DNA of 10,801 nucleotides from Ignavibacteria bacterium (GTDB lineage Bacteria; Bacteroidota; Ignavibacteria; Tepidaquicellales; OLB5): positions 2,867 through 13,667 of the forward strand of contig JAPUEV010000122.1 in NCBI GenBank assembly GCA_027492415.1, in the 5' to 3' direction. How positions within the stretch are numbered: position 1 is the stretch's first letter; each line of letters starts with the position of its first letter. The translations under genes and the position numbers were made by a program. Of this stretch, positions 1 to 7,197 are shown piece after piece. Below the pieces are notes generated by a model. That model saw only the letters and a program-made list of their open reading frames with translations. It ran no database searches and was not told where the DNA came from.

Positions 1-1137
1 TCATTAGGATACGGAAGAACTGCTGCAGGAATTATAGGCACAGGGATAGGCGTTAATGCAAATGCCCTCATTGCAAAAACACCTGCTTTATCCGAAAGGC
101 TTTATAATAATGCGCAGGTAGCTTCAGCCGGCGGAAAGTATGAGCTTGTTTCCACACAGGAGCATTTTGCCATCGATAGCGATCCGCTTTTAAAGGATAT
201 ACAGTTCAGAAGAGGAATTATCAGGCAGGGTACTGTTGAAGAATTTAAAAAGAACCCAAAATTCCTGAAAGAAGAAGAAGGTCACCTTGAAATGCAGCCT
301 ATCAACACTCCGCCTGTTTATGACAGGGAAGGTTTTACAGGCTACAAATGGGGAATGGCAATTGATCTGAATAAATGTACGGGATGCGGAGCATGTGTAA
401 CAGCATGTAATGTTGAAAATAATATCCCGATAGTTGGTAAAGAACAGGTTAAAGCAAACCGCGAAATGATGTGGCTGAGAATTGACAGGTATTACTACGG
501 TACGCCTGATGCACCATCAGCAAACTTCCAGCCAATGCTTTGCCAGCACTGCGACTATGCGCCGTGCGAGAATGTTTGCCCGGTTGCAGCCACAACACAC
601 AGTGATGACGGCCTGAATTCAATGGCTTATAACCGTTGTGTCGGTACAAGGTACTGCTCTAACAACTGTCCTTACAAAGTAAGAAGGTTCAACTATTTTG
701 ATTACAGGGATAGAGTAGGCGATGGTATCCAGTATGCTGAGCCAATGGATCTTATGGCAAATCCTGAAGTTACAGTGCGCTCACGCGGTGTGATGGAGAA
801 ATGTTCATTCTGCCTGCAGAGAATTATGAAGGAAAGACAGGATGCAATTGCTGAGAACCGCGGAGTTGATGGTTCAAATGTAAAAACAGCATGCCAGGAA
901 GCTTGCCCGGCATACGCAATTGAGTTCGGCAATATCAACGATAAAGAATCAACAATAGCTAAATACAGAACACATGAGCTTGGCTACAGCGTACTTGAAG
1001 AAATTAAAGTACTGCCTAATGTAACCTACATGGCAAAGCTGAGGAACATATACGAACCGATGCATACAGAAGAAACGAAGAAAGAGAATAAGGACGAAAA
1101 GAAAACAGACGAGAAAAAGACTGAAGAGCATAAGTAA
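1..1137 (+). CDS. actB: ActB, Fe-S subunit of alternative complex III (5' partial)
   Basis: This is the C-terminal 378 residues of the large peripheral iron-sulfur subunit of ACIII, which relays electrons from quinol toward the cytochrome subunits. The frame is open from base 1, so the ATG at 292 is internal and the true start lies upstream. Residues 1-97 look like the end of the molybdopterin-oxidoreductase-like domain (LGYGRTAAG, then a GVNANAL stretch). After that come four ferredoxin-like cluster motifs. The first is CTGCGAC at residues 126-132, with C136. The second is LCQHC ... CENVCP. The third is CVGTRYCSNNCP, which has Thr where a fourth Cys would be, as expected for the [3Fe-4S] site of this family. 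The last set is KCSFC, with CQEACP further on. The protein ends in a charged Lys/Glu tail. ActC follows after a 168-base gap. ActA is not in the window and would be expected upstream. Family identification is strong. Confidence 0.95.
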   Translation, partial: SLGYGRTAAGIIGTGIGVNANALIAKTPALSERLYNNAQVASAGGKYELVSTQEHFAIDSDPLLKDIQFRRGIIRQGTVEEFKKNPKFLKEEEGHLEMQPINTPPVYDREGFTGYKWGMAIDLNKCTGCGACVTACNVENNIPIVGKEQVKANREMMWLRIDRYYYGTPDAPSANFQPMLCQHCDYAPCENVCPVAATTHSDDGLNSMAYNRCVGTRYCSNNCPYKVRRFNYFDYRDRVGDGIQYAEPMDLMANPEVTVRSRGVMEKCSFCLQRIMKERQDAIAENRGVDGSNVKTACQEACPAYAIEFGNINDKESTIAKYRTHELGYSVLEEIKVLPNVTYMAKLRNIYEPMHTEETKKENKDEKKTDEKKTEEHK

Positions 1138-1140
1138 GTA

Positions 1141-1168
1141 AAAAGGCAAAAGTAAAAAAGCAAAAAAG
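1141..1168 (+). repeat. Imperfect 7-nt tandem repeat after actB
   Basis: Four A-rich 7-nt units (AAAAGGC, AAAAGTA, AAAAAGC, AAAAAAG) begin 4 bases after the actB stop. The composition is low in complexity, so this is the weakest of the intergenic repeats when taken alone. Its position matches the pattern at other stops in the window. Confidence 0.5.
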
Positions 1169-1184
1169 TTTAATGGCTTTTTTT
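1154..1184 (+). terminator. Possible weak A/T hairpin after actB
   Basis: AAAAAAGC (1154-1161) can pair with GCTTTTTT (1176-1183), and AAAAAAG (1162-1168) can pair with CTTTTTT (1177-1183). The right arm is itself a T-run, the shape of a weak bidirectional or leaky intrinsic terminator. GC content is very low, and downstream genes need transcription through it. It may be only an A-rich repeat next to a T-run. Confidence 0.25.
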
Positions 1185-1235
1185 AATGGGTCTTCATCTG
1201 GAGGCTCTGCAAATTACAAAAGAAATATTAAGTAG

Positions 1236-1255
1236 GTCAAAGGCATGCCTTTGAC
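1236..1255. promoter_or_regulatory. Perfect 20-bp palindrome between actB and actC
   Basis: GTCAAAGGCATGCCTTTGAC equals its own reverse complement over all 20 bases. It lies 51-70 bases before the actC ATG. It could be a dimeric regulator's operator, or in RNA an 8-bp stem with a CATG loop (attenuator, processing or stability element). It is followed by TGTTT rather than a clean T-run, so a standard terminator is less likely. No regulator can be named from sequence alone. The rest of the 168-base gap is AT-rich and shows no gene. Confidence 0.6.
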
Positions 1256-1305
1256 TGTTTAAAACCAGAAATTCGATTTTTTAATTATAGAAATAAGTTA
1301 ATATA

Positions 1306-2682
1306 ATGAGTCTTGACGCAACTTATACACGCGAGCTTCCATTAGTTGAGGGAAAAACTTCGTTCAAGGAAATTGATGATGTAATTGCCAAGCCAACTGA
1401 GACCAAGCCTAATATTAAATGGTTCATAGCCATTGGAATAAGCTCAACAGCACTGCTTATCGGCGCTGTTTGTCTTGGTTTAACCTTCTGGTATGGTGTT
1501 GGTCTTTGGGGTAATAACCAGCCGGTTGGATGGGCATTTGATATTATAAACTTTGTGTTCTGGATCGGTATCGGTCACGCGGGTACTCTTATATCTGCTA
1601 TCTTATTCCTTTTCCGCCAGAAATGGAGAACTGGTATTGCGCGTTTTGCAGAAGGTATGACGATCTTTGCGGTTATGACAGCGGGTATTTTCCCTGCAAT
1701 TCATACAGGCCGCCCGTGGTTAGACGGTTATCTATTCCCTTATCCAAACCAGCATAGTCTTTGGGTTAACTTTACATCACCATTGCTTTGGGATGTATTT
1801 GCGGTATCAACATATTTCACAGTTTCATTTGTGTTCTGGTTCATTGGCTTAATACCTGACTTTGCAACGCTGCGTGACAGGACAACAAGCGGCATAAAAA
1901 AAGCAATATATACAGCATTAAGCTTGGGTTGGAGAGGCTCTAACCGCCACTGGCAGCATTATGAAAGAGTGTATTTAATACTTGCAGGACTTTCAACCCC
2001 TCTTGTACTTTCAGTGCATACAATTGTGAGCTTTGACTTTGCCGTATCGGTAATACCGGGATGGCATACAACAATATTCCCGCCATACTTTGTGGCAGGC
2101 GCTATTTTCTCAGGATTCGGCATGGTATCAACCGTACTTATTATTGTGCGCAAGGTTTTTGATATGGAGCATATCATTACCGTTAACACGCTCGAGAAGA
2201 TGAACAAGATACTGCTGGCAACAGGTACAATGGTTGGTTATGCATATGCGATGGAGTTCTTTATTGCATGGTACAGCGGAAACCCGATAGAACAGTTCAC
2301 ATTCATAAACAGGGCATTCGGTCCGTACTCATGGGCTTACTGGATTATGTTCAGCTGCAATGTATTTTTCCCGCAGCTTTTCTGGTTCAAAAAGATCAGG
2401 CGCAATATCCCGATAACATTTGTACTGGTTCTTTTGGTGAATGTTGGTATGTGGTTTGAAAGGTATGTTATTATAGTAACATCATTAACCCGCGATTACC
2501 TTCCTTCAAGCTGGGGAATGTACTTCCCGACAATGTATGATTTTGGTATCTTATTGGGAAGCTTTGGAATGTTCTTTACGCTGGTGCTGCTCTTTGCAAA
2601 GACGATGCCTGTTGTTGCAATGAGTGAAATTAAAGCAGTTACTGAAGGCGCACAGCCCACGCATAAGCACAAGCACGAATAA
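1306..2682 (+). CDS. actC: ActC, NrfD/PsrC-like quinol-oxidising membrane subunit of ACIII
   Basis: The protein is 458 residues, polytopic and NrfD/PsrC-like, with about ten predicted membrane helices (the first near residues 38-65, the last near 412-432). In ACIII this subunit holds the periplasmic-side menaquinol site and passes electrons to ActB. The stretch GHAGTLISAILFLFRQKWR (residues 90-108) and the following FPAIHTGRPW (129-138) are typical of ActC. H133 and D163 are 30 residues apart, the same spacing as the His/Asp pair I recall being proposed as quinol ligands in characterised ActC; this is recall, not an alignment. The C-terminus is His/Lys-rich (HKHKHE). The start at 1306 is preceded by an AT-rich leader without a Shine-Dalgarno sequence. 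The length is normal for the family. Confidence 0.95.
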   Translation: MSLDATYTRELPLVEGKTSFKEIDDVIAKPTETKPNIKWFIAIGISSTALLIGAVCLGLTFWYGVGLWGNNQPVGWAFDIINFVFWIGIGHAGTLISAILFLFRQKWRTGIARFAEGMTIFAVMTAGIFPAIHTGRPWLDGYLFPYPNQHSLWVNFTSPLLWDVFAVSTYFTVSFVFWFIGLIPDFATLRDRTTSGIKKAIYTALSLGWRGSNRHWQHYERVYLILAGLSTPLVLSVHTIVSFDFAVSVIPGWHTTIFPPYFVAGAIFSGFGMVSTVLIIVRKVFDMEHIITVNTLEKMNKILLATGTMVGYAYAMEFFIAWYSGNPIEQFTFINRAFGPYSWAYWIMFSCNVFFPQLFWFKKIRRNIPITFVLVLLVNVGMWFERYVIIVTSLTRDYLPSSWGMYFPTMYDFGILLGSFGMFFTLVLLFAKTMPVVAMSEIKAVTEGAQPTHKHKHE

Positions 2683-2720
2683 GTTTGAAAGTTTAAAGTT
2701 ATAAGGTTATAAAGTTTTGA
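2683..2720 (+). repeat. Imperfect 7-8-nt tandem repeat after ActDE's upstream neighbour actC
   Basis: Starting with the last two bases of the actC stop, units read AAGTTTGA, AAGTTTA, AAGTTAT, AAGGTTAT and AAAGTTTT. This is a drifting repeat of about 7 nt based on AAGTT(T/A). The remaining 50 bases before actDE are AT-rich with no recognisable site. Confidence 0.6.
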
Positions 2721-2773
2721 GGACAAAAGATTTTACGTATTGAAGTATAAAAGAAGTTACCAATTAAATAAGC

Positions 2774-3973
2774 ATGATAGGTAAAATATTAAAGAAGTTT
2801 GATGACAGATTTTTGAAGAGCGAACCGCGCACAGGCGACCTGTTTGCAGTTGCTGCTCTTTTTGATACACCTGACCAGATAATACATGCTGCTGAAAAAG
2901 TATCATCATCGGGTTATAAAAAGTTTGACGTGCTGACACCATATCCGGTTCACGGAATGGATGATGCAATGGCGCTGAAACAGTCAAAAATAGGCTGGGT
3001 GGCTTTGCTTGCAGGTATGAGCGGAACTTCACTTGCCTTCCTTATGATATGGTGGATGGTAGGCGTTAACTACCCGAACATATTCGGCGGAAAGCCTTTC
3101 TTTAACCTGCCGGCATCTATTCCTATTATGTTTGAGCTTACAGTACTTATATCGGCGCTGACACTTGTTGGTTCGTTGATAGCAATTTTCATGAAGCTGC
3201 CGAATAATGCAAACCCTATAATGGATACAGAGTTCGTTAAGAGAGTCACTTCGGATAAATTTGGTATATATATAGAAGCGGCTGATGCAAAGTTCAAGCT
3301 TGAAGAAGTAAGAGCTATGTTCGAAGAGCTGGGTTCTTTTTCAGTAAGCAATATACACGAAGCAGTTTATGACCTGGGTGATACAAAGAACCCCCTGTTA
3401 AGCAATAAATTTGTCGGGGCAATTGTTGTAACCAGTCTGGTAACGGTCGGAATAACATATTTTGTTCTAAATGTTCTTTTATTCCTTCCGCCTTTTGACT
3501 GGATGCATTACCAGCCAAGGGTTGACCCTCAGACAGAGAGCAAATTCTTTAAAGACGGATTTGGTATGCGCAGACCTGTTGAAGGCACTGTTGCAAGAGG
3601 CTTTATGCCGTATGAGTTCAAAGGAATGCCTGACAGCATGGTTGTTGCAACTCCCAACCCGCTGCCGGTTACACAAAAAGTACTGGATCTTGGCAAGAAA
3701 AGATTTGATACATACTGCTCGCCATGCCACGGTTATTACGGCAAGGGCGATAGCAGGCTAAGGGGACAGTTCCCTGTGCCGCCTTCGCTGCATTCAGTTA
3801 AAGTAACAAACTGGAAAGACGCGAATATTTACCACGTCATTACCAACGGACAGAACACAATGCCAAGCTATGCCAGCTCAATTTCCAGGGATGACCGCTG
3901 GGCGATAATACATTATTTAAGAGTATTACAGAGATCACAGAACGCGCTTGACAGCGATCTTGTAGGCAAATAA
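2774..3973 (+). CDS. actD: ActD-ActE fusion: DUF3341 membrane domain plus monoheme cytochrome c
   Basis: One uninterrupted 399-residue ORF covers two ACIII subunits. Residues 20-205 are ActD-like (DUF3341): a cytoplasmic segment with LTPYPVHGMDDAM (54-66), two membrane helices near 75-98 and 116-140, then a soluble segment. A third membrane helix lies near 212-238. Residues about 250-395 are ActE-like: the family phrase DGFGMRRPVEGTVARG (261-276), heme site CSPCH (315-319), and a likely distal Met ligand at M363 in NTMPSY. In the well-studied complexes of Rhodothermus and Flavobacterium, ActD and ActE are, as I know them, separate proteins and ActE is a lipoprotein. Here there is no lipobox, and the added helix supplies the anchor and puts the heme outside. 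No stop or frameshift lies at the junction. The start has no Shine-Dalgarno sequence but begins right before the conserved domain. Confidence 0.93.
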   Translation: MIGKILKKFDDRFLKSEPRTGDLFAVAALFDTPDQIIHAAEKVSSSGYKKFDVLTPYPVHGMDDAMALKQSKIGWVALLAGMSGTSLAFLMIWWMVGVNYPNIFGGKPFFNLPASIPIMFELTVLISALTLVGSLIAIFMKLPNNANPIMDTEFVKRVTSDKFGIYIEAADAKFKLEEVRAMFEELGSFSVSNIHEAVYDLGDTKNPLLSNKFVGAIVVTSLVTVGITYFVLNVLLFLPPFDWMHYQPRVDPQTESKFFKDGFGMRRPVEGTVARGFMPYEFKGMPDSMVVATPNPLPVTQKVLDLGKKRFDTYCSPCHGYYGKGDSRLRGQFPVPPSLHSVKVTNWKDANIYHVITNGQNTMPSYASSISRDDRWAIIHYLRVLQRSQNALDSDLVGK

Positions 3974-4018
3974 AGAATAAAATTTCAGATAATACGAATT
4001 TTACATATAGTTTTATAA

Positions 4019-5188
4019 ATGGATTATATTAAAAAACAATTACCGGACTCACTTACCAAAACAGGCGGCATTATGCTTGTAATGGGAATATTAATATTAA
4101 TAATGGCGTTCATCTTTACGCCGCAGCGCGCATTTTTTGATTACCTGTGGATATATCTTTTCATGGTATCTATTGCAGTGGGCTCGCTTGCACTGGTTGC
4201 ACTGGAGTATCTTGTAGGCGCAACATGGAGCACACCGTTCAGGAGAATATCTGAGATTTTTGCCTCTATGATTCCTGTACTGGTAATATTGGCAATCCCC
4301 TTATTTTTCGGTATACATGACCTTTTCCACTGGTCACACGCTGAAGTTGTTGAGCATGATGCTGTATTAACTGCAAAATCACCTTACTTAAATGTGGAAT
4401 TCTTTACGGCAAGAACATTTTTCTGCCTTCTTATATGGATAATGTTCTTCTTCCTGATCACAAGGAATTCACAGAAACAGGACGAAGATGGTGATGTTAA
4501 ATATACAAAAAGGAACATTACACTTTCAACAATTTTCGCACCGCTTTTTATAGTAACAATAACAATTGCTGCAATTGACTGGGCAATGAGCTTAGAGCCG
4601 CACTGGTTCAGCACAATTTTTGGTGTATACTATTTTGCAGGTACAGTTATAGCGGCACTTGCAGCTACTACATTTGCCAGCGTTAAGCTTAAAGAAGGCG
4701 GTTATCTTGATTCAGCTTTAGGCAATGATAGTTTTTATTCGCTCGGTACATTGATGTTCGCATTCAATATATTCTGGGCATATATAGCTTTCTCACAGTT
4801 CATATTGATTTGGTACGCTGATCTTCCGGAAGAAACTTTCTGGTTGATACACCGCTGGGATGGTTCATGGAAGTTCGTATCTCTAAGTTTACTGTTCTTC
4901 CACTTTATTATTCCGTTCCTGATTCTGGTTGGCAGAAACGCAAAGACAAATCTTCAGCTGCTTAAAGTTATGGCTCCGTGGATGCTTGCAGCTCATGCAC
5001 TTGATCTTTACTGGCTCATTTTCCCGACATTATTCGTAGGGAATGCATCATTCGGGTGGCAGGAATTAAGCTTCCCGCTTGTTGTGATCGGCTTATCTAT
5101 GGTTGTATTCAAGATGAGCGCGAACAAGAAGAACCTGATGGCGGTAAAAGATCCAAAGATGCAGGCAGGACTCGATTTTCATTTGTAA
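4019..5188 (+). CDS. actF: ActF, second NrfD-like membrane subunit of ACIII
   Basis: The protein is 389 residues with about ten predicted membrane helices (near 17-33, 42-63, 82-99, 130-147, 169-187, 198-220, 243-265, 284-304, 316-337 and 350-366). It resembles ActC in fold but belongs to the ActF branch of quinol:cytochrome c oxidoreductase membrane subunits. Characteristic segments include YLVGATWSTPFRRISE (64-79), AIDWAMSLEPHWFSTIFG (185-202) and FSQFILIWYADLPEE (258-272). In solved complexes ActF sits beside ActC and may take part in proton movement; quinone oxidation is assigned to ActC. The gene starts 45 bases after the ActDE stop, in AT-rich DNA with no Shine-Dalgarno sequence. Length and content are normal for the family. 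Confidence 0.94.
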   Translation: MDYIKKQLPDSLTKTGGIMLVMGILILIMAFIFTPQRAFFDYLWIYLFMVSIAVGSLALVALEYLVGATWSTPFRRISEIFASMIPVLVILAIPLFFGIHDLFHWSHAEVVEHDAVLTAKSPYLNVEFFTARTFFCLLIWIMFFFLITRNSQKQDEDGDVKYTKRNITLSTIFAPLFIVTITIAAIDWAMSLEPHWFSTIFGVYYFAGTVIAALAATTFASVKLKEGGYLDSALGNDSFYSLGTLMFAFNIFWAYIAFSQFILIWYADLPEETFWLIHRWDGSWKFVSLSLLFFHFIIPFLILVGRNAKTNLQLLKVMAPWMLAAHALDLYWLIFPTLFVGNASFGWQELSFPLVVIGLSMVVFKMSANKKNLMAVKDPKMQAGLDFHL

Positions 5189-5193
5189 AAGTG

Positions 5194-5239
5194 TATAGAG
5201 TGTGTTGAGTGAATTGAGTGTTTTAGAGTGAGTTGAGTT
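5194..5239 (+). repeat. 9-nt tandem repeat (GAGTG family) upstream of the cytochrome c gene
   Basis: Units are TATAGAGTG, TGTTGAGTG, AATTGAGTG, a 10-nt TTTTAGAGTG, and AGTTGAGTT. They begin 5 bases after the actF stop. The first two units are identical to units found downstream of the cytochrome c gene, in the same orientation. The following 76 bases to the ATG at 5316 are AT-rich and end in a TATA-type run with no Shine-Dalgarno sequence. Confidence 0.8.
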
Positions 5240-5315
5240 TCAGGGTCAAAATGAATCAGTTTTCAGCAAGACGGAATAGTTAAAGAAAGTTTAGAAGTAT
5301 ATATAGTATATTATA

Positions 5316-6233
5316 ATGAAAGATTATTTTAAATTTTACGGCGCGGTTTACATTATTTTCATAATAGGAATTATTGTTATGGGAACAATGTATATTAACG
5401 ATCTTCCAAATGTCACCAAGGAAAGGATAGGCGGGCTGCCTGTGGTTGTTAAGGATTCCACAAAGGACTCAACAGGCAAGGTTGCAGATCTTCCCATGAT
5501 AAAAGGAACACTTTCACCGCCTACCGATGTGATGAAGTATCTTGCTTCAACACCTGAGATGGTTGATAAAGGAAAAGCGCTCTTTACTATGAACTGCGTA
5601 AGCTGTCATGGTGAGCAGGGCAAAGGCGATGGCGTTGCAGGCGCAAACCTGAACCCAAAACCCAGGAATTTCCATGAAATGACAGGATGGACAAACGGTC
5701 CGGCTATTACCATGATGTTCAAAACTCTGCAGGAAGGTATTACAAGCAGGGGAATGGCATCATACTCAAACCTTCCGCCTGAAGACAGGCTGAATTTGAT
5801 AATGTATGTCAGGACTTTCAGCCCTGACTACCCGCCTATTACACAGGTGCAGCTTGATTCAATTGACCAGAAATACAGCCTTACCAAAGGCGTAAAAATG
5901 CCTAACCAGATACCGGTAAAGATGGCTATGGAGCTGCTGCTGAAAGAAAATATGACCATAGACCAGAAGGTCGCATCAATGGTTAAATCAGTCAATGAAA
6001 ATAAAACCGATACTTCAGCGGTAGTATTCAAAGGCATTACTTCGAATATGACCAAAGCATTAACAGTGCTTGCGCAGGATTCAACCTGGGCAAATAACGA
6101 AGCATCACTTATTAAAATATTTGATAATAACCCGGTACAGAACGGGTTTAAAGCGCGTGCATCATATATGCTGAATGCGCAGCAGCTAACCGGGCTTCAT
6201 GCGTTTTTGAAGAAGCTGTTTACAGGTGCATAG
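5316..6233 (+). CDS. Membrane-anchored monoheme cytochrome c with C-terminal extension
   Basis: The 305-residue protein begins with an uncleaved-looking membrane anchor (residues 8-27) and a Lys/Asp/Ser/Thr linker (KDSTKDST, 46-53). A class I cytochrome c domain spans about 80-172, with heme site CVSCH (94-98) and a probable Met ligand at M147 in RGMASY. Residues about 175-305 are a Met-rich, probably helical extension that I do not recognise. Its place between actF and sco suggests it carries electrons from ACIII to the oxidase, or is a fixed heme subunit of either complex. This matters because subunit II here has no cytochrome c domain of its own. The cytochrome domain is related to ActE, so it could also be a second ActE-like subunit. 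The stop codon TAG lies inside the first unit of a 9-nt repeat. There is no Shine-Dalgarno sequence; the ATG follows an AT-only leader. Confidence 0.88.
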   Translation: MKDYFKFYGAVYIIFIIGIIVMGTMYINDLPNVTKERIGGLPVVVKDSTKDSTGKVADLPMIKGTLSPPTDVMKYLASTPEMVDKGKALFTMNCVSCHGEQGKGDGVAGANLNPKPRNFHEMTGWTNGPAITMMFKTLQEGITSRGMASYSNLPPEDRLNLIMYVRTFSPDYPPITQVQLDSIDQKYSLTKGVKMPNQIPVKMAMELLLKENMTIDQKVASMVKSVNENKTDTSAVVFKGITSNMTKALTVLAQDSTWANNEASLIKIFDNNPVQNGFKARASYMLNAQQLTGLHAFLKKLFTGA

Positions 6234-6300
6234 AGTATGTTGAGTGTATAGAGTGTGTTGAGTGTATAGAGTGTATAGAGTGTATAGAGTGTGTTGAGTA
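6229..6300 (+). repeat. Eight-unit 9-nt tandem repeat overlapping the cytochrome c stop
   Basis: Eight uninterrupted 9-nt units run CATAGAGTA, TGTTGAGTG, TATAGAGTG, TGTTGAGTG, then TATAGAGTG three times, and TGTTGAGTA. Two unit types alternate and then one is repeated. The TAG stop of the cytochrome c (6231-6233) lies in the first unit. Because the period is a multiple of three, further in-frame TAG codons occur at 6249, 6267, 6276 and 6285. The units are not self-complementary, so no strong RNA hairpin is expected. Confidence 0.9.
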
Positions 6301-6321
6301 ATGGGATTTGTTAACCGTTTT

Positions 6322-6344
6322 AAATCTTCTAAAAAAGATTTTTT
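6322..6344 (+). terminator. Possible weak hairpin with T-run before sco
   Basis: AAATCTT (6322-6328) and AAGATTT (6335-6341) form a 7-bp stem with a CTAAAA loop, followed by TTT and more AT-rich sequence. It has only one G-C pair, so as an intrinsic terminator it would be weak. It might partly separate ACIII/cytochrome transcription from the sco-cox genes. Confidence 0.3.
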
Positions 6345-6354
6345 GATTTAAATT

Positions 6355-6362
6355 AAAGGAAG
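6355..6362 (+). promoter_or_regulatory. Ribosome-binding site for sco (supports TTG start)
   Basis: AAAGGAAG ends ten bases before the TTG at 6373. It is one of only three clear Shine-Dalgarno-like sequences in the window, and it decides the choice of the non-ATG start that keeps the full signal sequence. Confidence 0.65.
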
Positions 6363-6372
6363 TAAAAATAAT

Positions 6373-7197
6373 TTGTTTAAATTCACAAAAATAGGAGCCC
6401 TTCTATTATTTATGATGCTGAGCTTATGCCCGGCAATAAAAGCAGTTGATACTACTACTCTGGATGTTGGAATTGATGAAAAGCTTGGCGAAACGATACC
6501 TCTTGATCTTTCATTTTTAGACGAAACAGGAAAGCCGGTTTCACTCAGAAGCCTGATAACAAAACCGACATTGCTGACCCTGGTATATTACAGGTGCCCG
6601 GGTATCTGCAGTCCGTTAATGAACGGTGTTTCATCCGCGGTTGATAAGCTTGATATGGAAGCAGGCAAGGATTTTAATATTGTGACCATAAGCTTTAACC
6701 CAAGGGAAGATTATATAATGGCATCAGGGAAAAAGAGAAACTACCTTGATAACATGAAGAAGAAAATACCTGAGGAAAGCTGGAGATTTTTAACCGGCGA
6801 CAGCTTAACAATAGCAAAAATAACAGATGCGGTAGGATTCCGTTACCAGTCACAGGGTGAAGATTATATGCACGGTGCGGTTTTAACTGTTCTTTCACCA
6901 ACCGGCAAGATAGCAAGATATTTATACGGCACGGATTTCCTGCCAATGGATATTAAGCTGGCGCTCAACGAAGCCTCAGAGGGAAAGTCAACACCGGCTA
7001 TAAACAAGCTGCTGAAGATCTGTTACAGCTATGACCCCGCAGGCAGAACTTATGTTCTGAATTTTACAAGGATAGTGGGCGGGGGAATGCTGATACTGCT
7101 AGCAGGATTTGTTTTGATATTAACACTGAAGAAGAAAAAAAATCATAATATACCCGTAAATACTCTAAACGGGAAAGGAAGTATAAACAATGGCTAA
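6373..7197 (+). CDS. sco: SCO1/SenC-family copper chaperone for CuA assembly (TTG start)
   Basis: The 274-residue protein has a thioredoxin-like fold of the SCO family, which binds copper on the outer face of the membrane and helps load CuA in oxidase subunit II. An N-terminal signal or anchor covers residues 1-24 (hydrophobic core LLLFMMLSL, possible cleavage after AIKA). The metal site is intact: CPGIC (C75 and C79) and the downstream His H167 in YMHGAVLTVL. A C-terminal membrane helix (about 234-252) followed by KKKK suggests a tail anchor, a form seen in other bacterial SCO proteins. The start is a TTG at 6373, supported by AAAGGAAG ten bases upstream; starting at the ATG at 6412 would cut the signal sequence. 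The gene overlaps coxA by 8 nt, so the two are probably translationally coupled. Confidence 0.92.
   Translation: MFKFTKIGALLLFMMLSLCPAIKAVDTTTLDVGIDEKLGETIPLDLSFLDETGKPVSLRSLITKPTLLTLVYYRCPGICSPLMNGVSSAVDKLDMEAGKDFNIVTISFNPREDYIMASGKKRNYLDNMKKKIPEESWRFLTGDSLTIAKITDAVGFRYQSQGEDYMHGAVLTVLSPTGKIARYLYGTDFLPMDIKLALNEASEGKSTPAINKLLKICYSYDPAGRTYVLNFTRIVGGGMLILLAGFVLILTLKKKKNHNIPVNTLNGKGSINNG
7172..7181 (+). promoter_or_regulatory. Ribosome-binding site for coxA inside the sco 3' end
   Basis: The purine run GGAAAGGAAG ends 8 bases before the coxA ATG at 7190 and lies in the last codons of sco. With the 8-nt gene overlap it indicates coupled translation of sco and coxA. Confidence 0.7.

Noticed and set aside
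292..294. ATG that could be read as the start of the Fe-S protein
   Set aside because: The same frame is open back to base 1 and encodes ActB-like residues (LGYGRTAAG), so this Met is internal.
616..675. Apparent loss of a cluster cysteine in CVGTRYC of ActB
   Set aside because: A non-Cys residue at this position is normal for the [3Fe-4S] site of ActB, so it is not a defect.
3070..3351. Minus-strand ORF of 93 codons within actDE
   Set aside because: It lies wholly opposite a well-supported gene and has no recognisable protein features.
5296..5315. TATA-type run directly before the cytochrome c ATG, as a promoter
   Set aside because: It touches the start codon and does not fit a spaced promoter pair; AT-rich leaders are general in this window.
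6229..6300. CRISPR-like repeat array
   Set aside because: Units are 9 nt with no spacers between them, so this is a simple tandem repeat.
6412..6414. ATG as the start of the SCO protein
   Set aside because: It would remove most of the signal sequence and has no ribosome-binding site, while the TTG at 6373 has AAAGGAAG upstream.
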